Below are positions 10,215 to 18,627 of a DNA stretch of 64,000 nucleotides, one piece after another. Origin of the DNA: Ornithinimicrobium cerasi (GTDB taxonomy: Bacteria; Actinomycetota; Actinomycetes; Actinomycetales; Dermatophilaceae); contig NZ_QZMN01000005.1 of assembly GCF_003702705.1 (NCBI RefSeq), positions 223,151-287,150 on the forward strand, written 5' to 3'. Both the position numbers and the translations under genes were made by a program. The notes beneath the pieces are model-generated. The model had not been told where the DNA came from. It saw only the letters and a program-made list of their open reading frames with translations, and did not search any database. Each line of letters begins with the position of its first letter. Within the stretch, counting starts at the first letter, position 1.

Positions 10215-10233
10215 CCCCAGCCCTATGCTGGGG
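10215..10233 (+). promoter_or_regulatory. 7-bp hairpin over a -10-like element before formate dehydrogenase
   Basis: CCCCAGC-CCTAT-GCTGGGG is a perfect 7-bp inverted repeat with a 5-base loop, 35 bases before GTG 10268. TATGCT inside it matches a -10 box, so the dyad could be an operator covering the promoter, or a hairpin at the 5' end of the message. Confidence 0.4.
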
Positions 10234-10267
10234 GGACCGGCGACCGGCGACAAGGAGGTTGGCGTCC

Positions 10268-10699
10268 GTGACCCCATCGGCGAGGGAGCTGGCGGCTGCC
10301 CGGGCTCACGAGCGCGGCCCGCTGCTGGAGATCCTGCACGACGTCCTGGACGCGCGGGGGTGGATCAGCGAGCAGGACGTCCGGGAGGTCGCGGACGTCC
10401 TCAACCTGTCCGTGGCCGAGGTGCACGGGGTGGTGAGCTTCTACTCCGACCTGCGCCGCACGCCGCCCCCGGCCCACACGGTGCGGGTCTGCCGGGCCGA
10501 GGCGTGCCAGTCCGTCGGTGCCGAGACCCTGCACCGCGAGGCGGTGGCGGCCCTGTCCGGGCAGGAGGGGGTCGAGGTGCACGAGGTCTTCTGCTTCGGC
10601 AACTGCGCGCTGGGGCCGAGCGTGGAGGTGGACGGCACGCTCCGGGGACGGATGACCATCGAACGGCTGCTGGCTGAGGCAGGAGGGTGGACGTCGTGA
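10268..10699 (+). CDS. fdsG: NAD-dependent formate dehydrogenase, gamma subunit (NuoE-like)
   Basis: 143 residues from GTG 10268, with AAGGAGG 9 bases upstream. Thioredoxin-like [2Fe-2S] protein of the NuoE/FdsG family: the four cluster cysteines are in V-C-R-A-E-A-C-Q and C-F-G-N-C-A-L-G-P. The N-terminal helical part (L-L-E-I-L-H-D-V-L, V-S-F-Y-S-D-L) is family-typical. It carries electrons next to the flavin of the beta subunit. Its stop overlaps the start of the beta-subunit gene (GTGA). Confidence 0.92.
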   Translation: MTPSARELAAARAHERGPLLEILHDVLDARGWISEQDVREVADVLNLSVAEVHGVVSFYSDLRRTPPPAHTVRVCRAEACQSVGAETLHREAVAALSGQEGVEVHEVFCFGNCALGPSVEVDGTLRGRMTIERLLAEAGGWTS

Positions 10700-12249
10700 C
10701 CACGACCGTGTGGGTGCCGCGTGACAGCTCCGCGCGCGCCGTCGGGGCCGACGAGGTCGCCTCGGCGCTGGCCGCGGTCGAGGGTGTGACGGTGCGGCGC
10801 AACGGGACCCGGGGGATGCTCTGGCGTGAGCCGCTCGTGGAGGTGGAGACCGACCGGGGGCGTGTCGGCTACGCCGGCGTGGAGGCTCCCGCCGTGCCGG
10901 AGCTGGTGGCGCAGGGGCTGCTGGAGGGGGCGGACCTGGCGTGCGGGATCGGGGTGGTGGACGACGACCCGTGGCTCACCGGCCAGGAACGGGTCACCTG
11001 CTCCAGGCTCGGGCTCGCCGAGCCGACCGACATCGAGGCGTATGCCGCGCGCGGCGGCTGGGAGGGCCTGCGCCGGGCCGCGGTGCTCGAGCCGGCCCAG
11101 GTCGTCGAGGAGGTCATCACCTCGGGGCTGCGGGGGCGCGGGGGAGCCGGTTTCCCCACGGGCATCAAGTGGCGCACGGTCCTGGAGGCCCGGCAGGGCG
11201 GCGCACCGCAGGCCTTCGTGGCCTGCAACCTCGACGAGGGCGACTCCGGGACCTTCGCCGACCGCATCCTCGCCGAGGGCGACCCGTTCACGCTGCTGGA
11301 GGGCATGACCGTCGCCGCGCTGGCCGTCGGGGCGACCGAGGGTTACATCTACTGCCGCAGCGAGTACCCCGACGCCGTCGCCACCCTGCGGGAGGCGATC
11401 GCCGTCGCGCAGGAGTTCGGCTACCTCGGCGACGTGCTCGGCACCGGCCGCCACTTCGACGTCGTGGTCCGCGAGGGCGCCGGCGCCTACATCTGCGGCG
11501 AGGAGACCTCGATGCTGGAGTCTCTCGAGGGCCGTCGGGGGGAGGTGCGTGCCAAGCCGCCGATCCCCGCGCTGTCCGGGCTCTGGGGCGCTCCGACGGT
11601 CGTCAACAACGTGCTGACGTTCGCCGCCGTGCCGATGATCCTCGCCGGGGGCGGTCAGGCCTACGCGGACCTCGGCACCGGCCGCTCGCGGGGCACGCAG
11701 CTGTTCCAGCTGGCCGGCAACGTCGCCCGCGGCGGGCTCGTCGAGCTGTCCTTCGGGGTGACGCTGCGCCAGCTCGTCGAGGACTGGGGCGGGGGGACCC
11801 TCAGCGGCCGCCCGGTCCGCGCCGTGCAGTGCGGCGGTCCCCTCGGGGCCTACCTGCCCGCCGACCGGCTCGACGTGCCGATGGACTACGAGGCGCTGGC
11901 GGAGGCCGGCGGCATGCTCGGTCACGGCGGCATCGTCGTCTTCGACGAGTCGTTCGACGCCGCCCGGATGGCCCGCTTCGCGATGGAGTTCTGCGCCGCC
12001 GAGTCGTGCGGGAAGTGCACCCCCTGCCGCGTCGGGTCCACGCGTGGGGTCGAGACCATCGACCGACTCTGCGGCGCTTCTGCGGACGGTCCCGACGGCA
12101 CCGGGCGGACGCAGCTGCTCGTGCTGCTCGAGGACCTCTGCGAGACGATGACGAAGGGGTCCCTGTGCGCGCTCGGCGGACTCACGCCGCTCCCCGTCCG
12201 GAGCGCCCTCGAGCACTTCCCGGAGGACTTCGAGAGGAGCCGGTCATGA
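10696..12249 (+). CDS. fdsB: NAD-dependent formate dehydrogenase, beta subunit (NuoF-like)
   Basis: 517 residues from GTG 10696 (SD AGGAGG at 10681-10686). The NADH/FMN domain carries G-L-R-G-R-G-G-A-G-F-P-T-G-x-K-W and A-C-N-x-D-E-G-D-S-G-T-F, and G-A-G-A-Y-I-C-G-E-E-T. The N3-type [4Fe-4S] ligands are C438, C441 and C444 in E-S-C-G-K-C-T-P-C-R plus a later Cys in S-L-C-A-L-G-G. A region of about 120 residues ahead of this resembles the degenerate thioredoxin-like extension of FdsB proteins. It reduces NAD+ with electrons from formate. Overlaps both neighbours by four bases, so the operon is tightly coupled. Confidence 0.93.
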   Translation: MTTTVWVPRDSSARAVGADEVASALAAVEGVTVRRNGTRGMLWREPLVEVETDRGRVGYAGVEAPAVPELVAQGLLEGADLACGIGVVDDDPWLTGQERVTCSRLGLAEPTDIEAYAARGGWEGLRRAAVLEPAQVVEEVITSGLRGRGGAGFPTGIKWRTVLEARQGGAPQAFVACNLDEGDSGTFADRILAEGDPFTLLEGMTVAALAVGATEGYIYCRSEYPDAVATLREAIAVAQEFGYLGDVLGTGRHFDVVVREGAGAYICGEETSMLESLEGRRGEVRAKPPIPALSGLWGAPTVVNNVLTFAAVPMILAGGGQAYADLGTGRSRGTQLFQLAGNVARGGLVELSFGVTLRQLVEDWGGGTLSGRPVRAVQCGGPLGAYLPADRLDVPMDYEALAEAGGMLGHGGIVVFDESFDAARMARFAMEFCAAESCGKCTPCRVGSTRGVETIDRLCGASADGPDGTGRTQLLVLLEDLCETMTKGSLCALGGLTPLPVRSALEHFPEDFERSRS

Positions 12250-15227
12250 CCGTCCCGCCCCCGACGATGCTCGCCCAGCAGGTGGCCGCGCTCGGTGACG
12301 ACGCCCAGCGCCACCCCGACCCGACGGGCACGCCATACCTGCCGGAGCCCGACCTGGGGACCCCCCGGGTGGAGGGGACCGCCGAGGTCACCGTGAGCGT
12401 CGACGGGCGCGAGGTCGTCGTGCCGGGCGGCACGTCGGTGCTGCGCGCGGCGCGCGAGGCGGGGGTCGACGTGCCGAGCCTGTGCGCCACCGACTCGCTG
12501 CGCGCGTTCGGGTCGTGCCGCCTCTGCCTGGTCGAGGTGGAGGGGGGCAAGGGGGTGCCGGCCTCGTGCACGACCCCGTGCGCCGACGGCATGGTGGTGC
12601 GCACGGACACCGAGCAGGTGCAGCGGCTGCGTCGCGGCGTGATGGAGCTGTACCTCACGGACCACCCCGTCGACTGTCCCGGCTGCGCCCGCGGCACCTG
12701 CGAGATCCAGGCGCTCGCCCGGCGAACGGGCGTGGCGGAGGTGCGCTACGGGTTGCCGGCCGCGGGGTCGGGGCCCGCCTCCCGCGTGGACGGCGGTGCG
12801 TCCCGCGACACCACGAACCCCTACTTCGACTACGACCCCCAGGCGTGCATCGTCTGCTCGCGCTGCGTGCGCGCCTGCGCCGACGTCCAGGGCACCTTCG
12901 CGCTGACGGTCGAGGGGCGCGGTCTCGCATCCCGGATCGCCCCGGGGCCGACGGAGTTCATCGCGTCCGAGTGCGTCTCGTGCGGCGCGTGCGTGCAGGC
13001 GTGCCCGACGGAGGCCCTGGTGGAGAAGTCCCTCGTGCAGCTCGGTATGCCGACGCGCGCCGTGGAGACGACGTGCGCCTACTGCGGGGTGGGCTGCACC
13101 TTCCGTGCCGAGGTGCAGGGTGCCGCCGAGGAGACCAGGGTGGTCCGGATGACGCCGCTGAAGGCCGGTGGCGCCAACGAGGGGCACTCGTGCGTCAAGG
13201 GCCGGTTCGCCTACGGCTACGCCGCGCACGACGACCGGCAGCTGCGGCCGATGGTGCGCGAGAGCATCGAGGACGAGTGGCGGGTGGTCTCCTGGGAGGA
13301 GGCGATCGGCCGGGTCGCGGAGGGGTTCCGCGGGATCCAGGAGAGGCACGGCGTGGGGGCCGTGGGCGGCATCTCCTCCTCCCGGTGCACCAACGAGGAG
13401 GTCTACGTCGTCCAGAAGATGGTGCGGGCGGCGTTCGGCAACAACAACATCGACACCTGTGCGCGGGTGTGCCACAGCCCGACGGGGTACGGCCTGAACC
13501 AGACGTTCGGCACCTCGGCGGGCACCCAGGACTTCGAGTCGGTGGACCACACGGACGTGATGCTGCTCATCGGTGCCAACCCCACCGACGCCCACCCGGT
13601 CTTCGGGTCGCGGATGAAGCAGCGGCTGCGCAAGGGCGCCCAGATCATCGTCGCCGACCCGCGTCGGATAGACCTCGTGCGGTCCCCGCACGTCCAGGCC
13701 GCGCACCACCTGCCCCTGCTGCCGGGGTCCAACGTCGCGTTCATCAACGCGATGGCGCACGTGGTGGTCACCGAGGGCCTGCACGACGAGGAGTTCCTCC
13801 GTGACCGGTGCGAGGACGTGGACGCCTACCTGGAGTTCGCGCGGGACGAGGGCAACAGCCCGGAGGCGACGGCCGAGGCGACCGGGCTGGACCCGGAGCA
13901 GCTGCGCGCGGCGGCGCGGTTGTACGCCAGCGCGCCGAACGCCTCGATCTACTACGGCCTCGGCGTCACCGAGCACAGCCAGGGCTCCACGATGGTGATG
14001 GGTCTGGCGAACCTCGCGATGCTCACCGGCAACATCGGCCGCAGGGGGGTGGGCGTCAACCCGCTGCGCGGGCAGAACAACGTGCAGGGGTCCTGCGACA
14101 TGGGCTCCTTCCCGCACGAGCTCCCGGGTTACCGGCACATCTCCCGCCCCGAGGTGCGGGCGATCTACGAGGACCTCTGGCAGGTGCGGCTCGACCCCGA
14201 GCCCGGCCTGCGCATCCCCAACATGTTCGACGCCGCGCTCGGCGGGACGTTCAGGGGACTCTTCGTGCACGGGGAGGACATCGCGCAGTCGGACCCGAAC
14301 CTCCAGCACGTGCGGGCCGCGCTGTCGGCGATGGAGCTCGTCGTGGTGCAGGACCTCTTCCTCAACGAGACCGCCCGCTACGCCCACGTGTTCCTGCCGG
14401 GCAGCAGCTTCCTGGAGAAGGACGGGACGTTCACCAACGCCGAGCGCCGGCTCGGGCGGGTCCGTCCGATCATGCCGTCCAAGGTCGGCAAGGACGAGTG
14501 GCAGATCGTCTGCGAGATCGCCACCGCGATGGGCTTCCCCATGTCCTACGGCTCGGCGTCGCAGATCATGGACGAGATCGCCGCGACCACCCCGACCTTC
14601 GCCGGGGTGAGCTTCGAGCGGCTGGACCGCGAGGGCTCGATGCAGTGGCCCGTCAACGAGGCGGCGCCGAGCGGCACGCCGACCATGCACGTGGAGGAGT
14701 TCGTGCGCGGCCGGGGCCGGCTCGTCCCGACGGTGTTCGTGCCGACCACCGAGCGCACCAACCGCCGGTTCCCGCTCATCCTCACCACCGGCCGGATCCT
14801 CACCCAGTACAACGTCGGTGCCCAGACCCGGCGGACCGCCAACTCGACGTGGCACCCGGAGGACGTGCTGGAGATCCATCCCAGCGACGCCGAGCTGCGC
14901 GGGATCCGCAGCGGCGACACGGTCGAGCTGTCGAGCCGGGTCGGGACCACCGCCCTCACCGCGCTGGTCTCGGACCGGATGCAGCCCGGCGTGGTCTACA
15001 CGACCTTCCACCACCCCGTCACCGGCGCCAACGTCGTCACGACCGAGAACTCCGACTGGGCGACCAACTGCCCCGAGTACAAGGTGACCGCGGTCCAGGT
15101 CGCGGTGGCCAACGCCCGGGAGGGGCGGCATACCGACGGGCGTGCTGGCCGCGACCTGGGCGTGAGTGACGCGCATGAGCCGATCGACCCGGCGGTGCCC
15201 TTCAGCGTGGCGGGGTCAGGGCGATGA
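12246..15227 (+). CDS. fdsA: NAD-dependent formate dehydrogenase, alpha (catalytic) subunit
   Basis: 993 residues, ATG 12246 overlapping the beta stop (ATGA). N-terminal plant-type [2Fe-2S] domain (about 45-115, C-A-T-D-x-L-x-x-F-G-S-C-R-L-C), the Cys-His NuoG-like cluster (H-P-V-D-C-P-G-C), two [4Fe-4S] ferredoxin motifs (C-I-V-C-S-R-C-V-R-A-C and C-V-S-C-G-A-C-V-Q-A-C), a further [4Fe-4S] site C-A-Y-C-G-V-G-C, then the molybdopterin domains. The metal ligand is Cys409 in A-R-V-C-H-S-P, so no selenocysteine. Oxidises formate to CO2 in the cytoplasm with a bis-MGD molybdenum or tungsten cofactor. The FdhD sulfurtransferase it needs is not in the window. Confidence 0.95.
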   Translation: MTVPPPTMLAQQVAALGDDAQRHPDPTGTPYLPEPDLGTPRVEGTAEVTVSVDGREVVVPGGTSVLRAAREAGVDVPSLCATDSLRAFGSCRLCLVEVEGGKGVPASCTTPCADGMVVRTDTEQVQRLRRGVMELYLTDHPVDCPGCARGTCEIQALARRTGVAEVRYGLPAAGSGPASRVDGGASRDTTNPYFDYDPQACIVCSRCVRACADVQGTFALTVEGRGLASRIAPGPTEFIASECVSCGACVQACPTEALVEKSLVQLGMPTRAVETTCAYCGVGCTFRAEVQGAAEETRVVRMTPLKAGGANEGHSCVKGRFAYGYAAHDDRQLRPMVRESIEDEWRVVSWEEAIGRVAEGFRGIQERHGVGAVGGISSSRCTNEEVYVVQKMVRAAFGNNNIDTCARVCHSPTGYGLNQTFGTSAGTQDFESVDHTDVMLLIGANPTDAHPVFGSRMKQRLRKGAQIIVADPRRIDLVRSPHVQAAHHLPLLPGSNVAFINAMAHVVVTEGLHDEEFLRDRCEDVDAYLEFARDEGNSPEATAEATGLDPEQLRAAARLYASAPNASIYYGLGVTEHSQGSTMVMGLANLAMLTGNIGRRGVGVNPLRGQNNVQGSCDMGSFPHELPGYRHISRPEVRAIYEDLWQVRLDPEPGLRIPNMFDAALGGTFRGLFVHGEDIAQSDPNLQHVRAALSAMELVVVQDLFLNETARYAHVFLPGSSFLEKDGTFTNAERRLGRVRPIMPSKVGKDEWQIVCEIATAMGFPMSYGSASQIMDEIAATTPTFAGVSFERLDREGSMQWPVNEAAPSGTPTMHVEEFVRGRGRLVPTVFVPTTERTNRRFPLILTTGRILTQYNVGAQTRRTANSTWHPEDVLEIHPSDAELRGIRSGDTVELSSRVGTTALTALVSDRMQPGVVYTTFHHPVTGANVVTTENSDWATNCPEYKVTAVQVAVANAREGRHTDGRAGRDLGVSDAHEPIDPAVPFSVAGSGR

Positions 15228-15258
15228 CGGGGGTCGGGCGCAGGACGGGGGGCGGCGG

Positions 15259-15543
15259 ATGAGCGCGGCCGGGGTCGAGGAGGGCCACGACCCTCGCGAG
15301 CTGCTGTCGCCGGAGGTGCGTCTCGGCGGCGACATCGCGCGGGCACTGGCGCACCTGGGGGAGGACGCGCCGACGGAGATCGCGACGCACCTGCGCAAGT
15401 TCTGGGACCCGCGGATGCGCGCGGCGATCCTGGAACGGCTGCGTGCCGGGGAGATCGAGGACCCCCTCCTGCGGGCCGGGGTGGAGGCGTACCTCGAGGG
15501 CGAGGTCGACCGCGGGGAGGTCCGGGAGCCCTCCGGTGGCTGA
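15259..15543 (+). CDS. fdsD: Formate dehydrogenase delta subunit
   Basis: 94 residues from ATG 15259, 31 bases after the alpha gene. The H-L-R-K-F-W-D-P-R-M-R block at its centre is the hallmark of FdsD, a small protein that belongs to or helps assemble soluble formate dehydrogenases. The rest is charged and helical. Only the G-rich GGGGGGCGGCGG precedes the start, so the SD is weak and translation may rely on coupling. It is the last recognised subunit of the operon. Confidence 0.85.
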   Translation: MSAAGVEEGHDPRELLSPEVRLGGDIARALAHLGEDAPTEIATHLRKFWDPRMRAAILERLRAGEIEDPLLRAGVEAYLEGEVDRGEVREPSGG

Positions 15544-16105
15544 GGTGGGGGAGTCCGCGGACGCCCCACGGGCGATCGCGGGGTGGTTCGGGTGGAGGTA
15601 TGCCGCCTGCGGGCTGGGATGGGGCGTGGTCGTCGGTGGCGCGACGGGGGTGCTGGTGGGGGTGGTGCTGGCGATGGTCCTCGCGTGGGAGAGCACCGCT
15701 GGTCTGACGGCGTGGATCGGTCTGGCGGTGTCGCTGCCGCTGATGGGCCTGGTCTACGGCGCTGCGCTGGGCGGTGTGGCGGGGGGTCCGGGCGGGATGG
15801 TCAACGCCGTCGTGCAACCGCGGGTCAGGGGTGAGCGCGCCGGCTGGTGGTCCTCGTGGCTCATCTCCGCCGCGGCCGCGCTGGGCACGGTCCTGGCGCT
15901 CGCGGTGTGGCAGGTCGGTCGCGGCGTCGTCGACCCGCCGGAGGGGATGTCTCGGGTGGCCGAGGCGGGGGGCATCAGCCTGTGGGCGGTCCCGTCAGCG
16001 GTCGTCGGCGGGTGGTTGGTCGCGAGGACGAACCGAGGGCTGCGTCGGCGCGGGGAGGGTGAGGCCTGGCTCTCCCCCTCCGCGTCTCGGACGACGGTGT
16101 TCTAG
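15536..16105 (+). CDS. Small multi-pass membrane protein, function unknown
   Basis: 189 residues from GTG 15536, overlapping the FdsD stop. Four hydrophobic helices rich in Gly, Ala and Val, with glycine-zipper-like stretches (GWGVVVGGATGVLVGVVLA, GLVYGAALGGVAGG); short Arg-rich loops; no catalytic motif. Overlap with the formate dehydrogenase operon implies co-transcription, but I do not recognise it as a known subunit. It could anchor or be incidental. Confidence 0.6.
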   Translation: MAEVGESADAPRAIAGWFGWRYAACGLGWGVVVGGATGVLVGVVLAMVLAWESTAGLTAWIGLAVSLPLMGLVYGAALGGVAGGPGGMVNAVVQPRVRGERAGWWSSWLISAAAALGTVLALAVWQVGRGVVDPPEGMSRVAEAGGISLWAVPSAVVGGWLVARTNRGLRRRGEGEAWLSPSASRTTVF

Positions 16106-16199
16106 GGCGGTGGCGTCGGCCGGTCGCCGGAGGCCGGGCGTCGAGGGCCGAGGGCCGGGGATGCGTCGCGCCGGGGGTGGACGGCCGCCCGGTCTGTGC

Positions 16200-18344
16200 T
16201 CAGAAGGGGGGTGGGGTGTCGGTGGGGGACGGCTCGGGCGGCTGGGTGGTCTGTTCTGCGGACGGTTCGTCGTCCGGGTCGACAAAGGGGTCGGTCCAGT
16301 GCTGCGCGCGGAGGAGGGTGGCCGGGGGGACCGTGATGATCTGCTCAGGCGTGGGAGTGCCGGGTCGGTGCCCGTCGACCTTGCGTGCGTCGGTCTCGCG
16401 GGTGCGGCGGAGCCAGATGGCCGGGTGTGGGCCGCCGATCAGCTCGTCGTCGCTGTCCGGGTCGTCGTCGGGGGTGGCGACCCGGTCGGTGGTGGCGCGC
16501 GCGGTCAGCGCGGCGTGGACGAGGAAGGAGGCCAGGTCGCGCCGGTCCTCGGGACGCAATCCTGCCGGGTGGCGCGGGTGGAGTTCTCCCGGGTCGTCGC
16601 TGCAGGAACCACCGTCGCTGGTCGGGGTGCCGGTGGAGAGATACTGGCGGTAGTCGTGCGATCGGGTGCGGTAGAGGCGGCCGAACATCGAGGTCCACGT
16701 GAGGGTGCGGGCGGGGTCCATCTGCGCGGCCCACTCCTTGGCGGTCTTGGCCCAGTGCCACCCCGTGTCCAGGACCTGCAGGTTCAGCTCTGCCGTCGGT
16801 CCTGAGGAGTGGTACTCCATGACGTGGTCGAGCTGGCTGTCGCTGGCCGGTGTGGTGGAGCCGATGCCGCGGGAGTGCACGTCGGCGGCGAGGACCTGTG
16901 CGCGCATCGCGGCGTCGGGGCGGTACCGGGCGACGGAGCGTTCGATGCAGCGACCGTCGGCGGGGTCGAAGAGGATGCGGGACAGGGTGGTGCCCGGGCT
17001 GAGCGCGGCCAGCCGCAGCGCGCCGGCGGTCAGGAAGAGCGACTCGCGTCCCAGGGCCGCGCCGACGCCCTCTCGTTCCTGTCTCTGACTACCGGGGCTG
17101 GCCCGATCGGCACCGTCCCCCGTCATGTCCTGCCCGGTCAGGACGGGACGTCCGGTGAGGACGTCCCAGGGCACCAGCACCTGCAGGTGGTAGGTCGGCG
17201 TCCCGGTGAGGATCGCGGCCAGGAGGGCCACCTCGTCCGGATCGAGCAGGTGGTCGCCCAGGTCGTCGGAGGTGGGCCGGTCGTCCGGGGTCGCCGGGAG
17301 GGGGAGGGTTCCGTGAAGGAGCAGGGAGCGGGCCAGGTCCGAGCGCAGCTGCGCCAGGGTGCGGGGGTCGCCAGCCTGCCTGGCCCGGCGTGCCAGACGG
17401 TGGAGGCGGTCGGCGCAGGCGGCGATCGAGGCGGCGTCGGCGGTGATGACGAGCTGCCCGCTGCCGTCGTCGTCGACGCAGCCGAGGGCGTCGCGCAGCC
17501 GGTACCTCTCGTGGCGGTCCTTGCGGTCGGCGTCCGGGTCGGCGCCTCGGGCCTGGGCGAGCATCCGTGCGAGCGAGCGGGCGAACGGCTTGGCCTGCCA
17601 CGGGTCGGGGCTGACGTTCCCGTCCGGGTCCAGCCGGGCGGCGTCGACCTGACGGGGGTCGGCACTGGTGGCGAACAACGCCGTGGCGATGTGCGGTCCG
17701 TGCTCCTCCCGCAGCCTCCCGGCCTCGCGCCAGAACTGCTCGACCTGGTCCCACGTCGCGATCCCCGCGTCCAGGCCCTCGTCGAGGGGTCGGCGTATCG
17801 GGGAGGGGGACAGGGCGATCGCGACGAGCTGGCGGGACTTGCCGCGCCCCCAGCCGGTGAGGGCGGCGAGCTGCGAGGCGGTCGCGGACTTGGTGCGGGC
17901 CCGCCACCGCTCGCGGCCGGTCTTGGACAGCTCGTCGGGAGCGGCCACGTGCTGGCGGCGCAGCAGCTCCTCGCCGGTGCGGGTGGCGAGCTGGGTGGTG
18001 GCGTGCAGGCGGGCCCCGGCCAGCGCGGTCAGGAGGCGCTGAACCGCCTCGATGCCGTCGAGGCACTCCTGGGGGGACAAGCCGTCCCTCCGCTGCAGGA
18101 GGGGCAGGACGGCAGCGAGCAGGTCCTGGGGGGAGGGGGTCGCGGCGACCTGCGCGCGCAGGGGTCCGTGAAGGTCGAGGCGAGCACCGGGGACCGCGCA
18201 GCGGCGGGACGCGTCGTGACCCTGCAGGACCGGTCCGGCCGGCGTACGGCACCCCTGGACCTCGCGAGCCAGACACCCGGCCAGCTGCTGCTCCGTCCAG
18301 GGCCTGCTGCGGCCCTCCTGCGGGACCGTCGTCGTCGATCGCAT
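16200..18344 (-). CDS. DUF222/13E12-type protein with degenerate HNH nuclease domain
   Basis: 714 residues from ATG 18344, which has GGGGGAGG 6 bases upstream; ATG 18383 in the same frame is possible. The helical DUF222 region covers roughly 80-350 (Q-L-A-T-R-T-G-E, K-S-A-T-A-S-Q-L-A-A-L-T-G-W-G). The nuclease-like end (about 515-580) keeps L-D-H-V-M-E-Y, a Thr-x-Glu-Leu-Asn-Leu segment and T-G-W-H-W-A-K, but lacks the zinc cysteines usual in HNH modules. The tail is acidic and Pro-rich. These proteins occur in many copies in actinobacteria and are linked to the 13E12 repeats; their function is not established. Convergent with the formate dehydrogenase operon. Confidence 0.8.
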   Translation of the reverse strand: MRSTTTVPQEGRSRPWTEQQLAGCLAREVQGCRTPAGPVLQGHDASRRCAVPGARLDLHGPLRAQVAATPSPQDLLAAVLPLLQRRDGLSPQECLDGIEAVQRLLTALAGARLHATTQLATRTGEELLRRQHVAAPDELSKTGRERWRARTKSATASQLAALTGWGRGKSRQLVAIALSPSPIRRPLDEGLDAGIATWDQVEQFWREAGRLREEHGPHIATALFATSADPRQVDAARLDPDGNVSPDPWQAKPFARSLARMLAQARGADPDADRKDRHERYRLRDALGCVDDDGSGQLVITADAASIAACADRLHRLARRARQAGDPRTLAQLRSDLARSLLLHGTLPLPATPDDRPTSDDLGDHLLDPDEVALLAAILTGTPTYHLQVLVPWDVLTGRPVLTGQDMTGDGADRASPGSQRQEREGVGAALGRESLFLTAGALRLAALSPGTTLSRILFDPADGRCIERSVARYRPDAAMRAQVLAADVHSRGIGSTTPASDSQLDHVMEYHSSGPTAELNLQVLDTGWHWAKTAKEWAAQMDPARTLTWTSMFGRLYRTRSHDYRQYLSTGTPTSDGGSCSDDPGELHPRHPAGLRPEDRRDLASFLVHAALTARATTDRVATPDDDPDSDDELIGGPHPAIWLRRTRETDARKVDGHRPGTPTPEQIITVPPATLLRAQHWTDPFVDPDDEPSAEQTTQPPEPSPTDTPPPF

Positions 18345-18387
18345 CGCTGCCTCCCCCGGCGCCGCCCCTCGCCGCCCCGTCATGGCC

Positions 18388-18393
18388 AGTATA
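18388..18393 (-). promoter_or_regulatory. -10 box for the DUF222-HNH gene
   Basis: TATACT on the minus strand (18393 to 18388) is the best -10 match in the window. Transcription would begin near 18381, giving a 37-base leader with SD before ATG 18344. This favours 18344 over 18383 as the start. Confidence 0.5.
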
Positions 18394-18472
18394 GGACACC
18401 TGTTCGAAGTCCACGGGCTGCGCGCCGTCGTGGACGACAGGGAGCATGCGCGAGGAGGGTGTGGATGCGGAC

Positions 18473-18617
18473 GTCACCCGGGGGTGGAGGAGAGAGAGCT
18501 CGTCGGGGAGGTGAGGGGGAGTCACCGGGGACTGGCGGGAAGACGGAGGTCCTCGGGGTGGACCCGTGGCTGCGCCCGCCGGTGCTCTCGCAAGGAGAGC
18601 GAGGTCACCCGGGGGTG
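18473..18617. repeat. 15-bp direct repeat flanking a small hairpin
   Basis: GTCACCCGGGGGTGG occurs at 18473-18487 and again at 18603-18617. Between them, GCTCTC (18584-18589) pairs with GAGAGC (18595-18600) around GCAAG; read on the minus strand this lies just past the MFS stop and may act as its terminator. No gene is seen between 18384 and 18627. Confidence 0.5.
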
Positions 18618-18627
18618 GGGCGAGAGG

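Noticed and set aside
13461-13500. Selenocysteine at the formate dehydrogenase active site
   Set aside because: The position is a normal TGC cysteine codon and there is no in-frame TGA.
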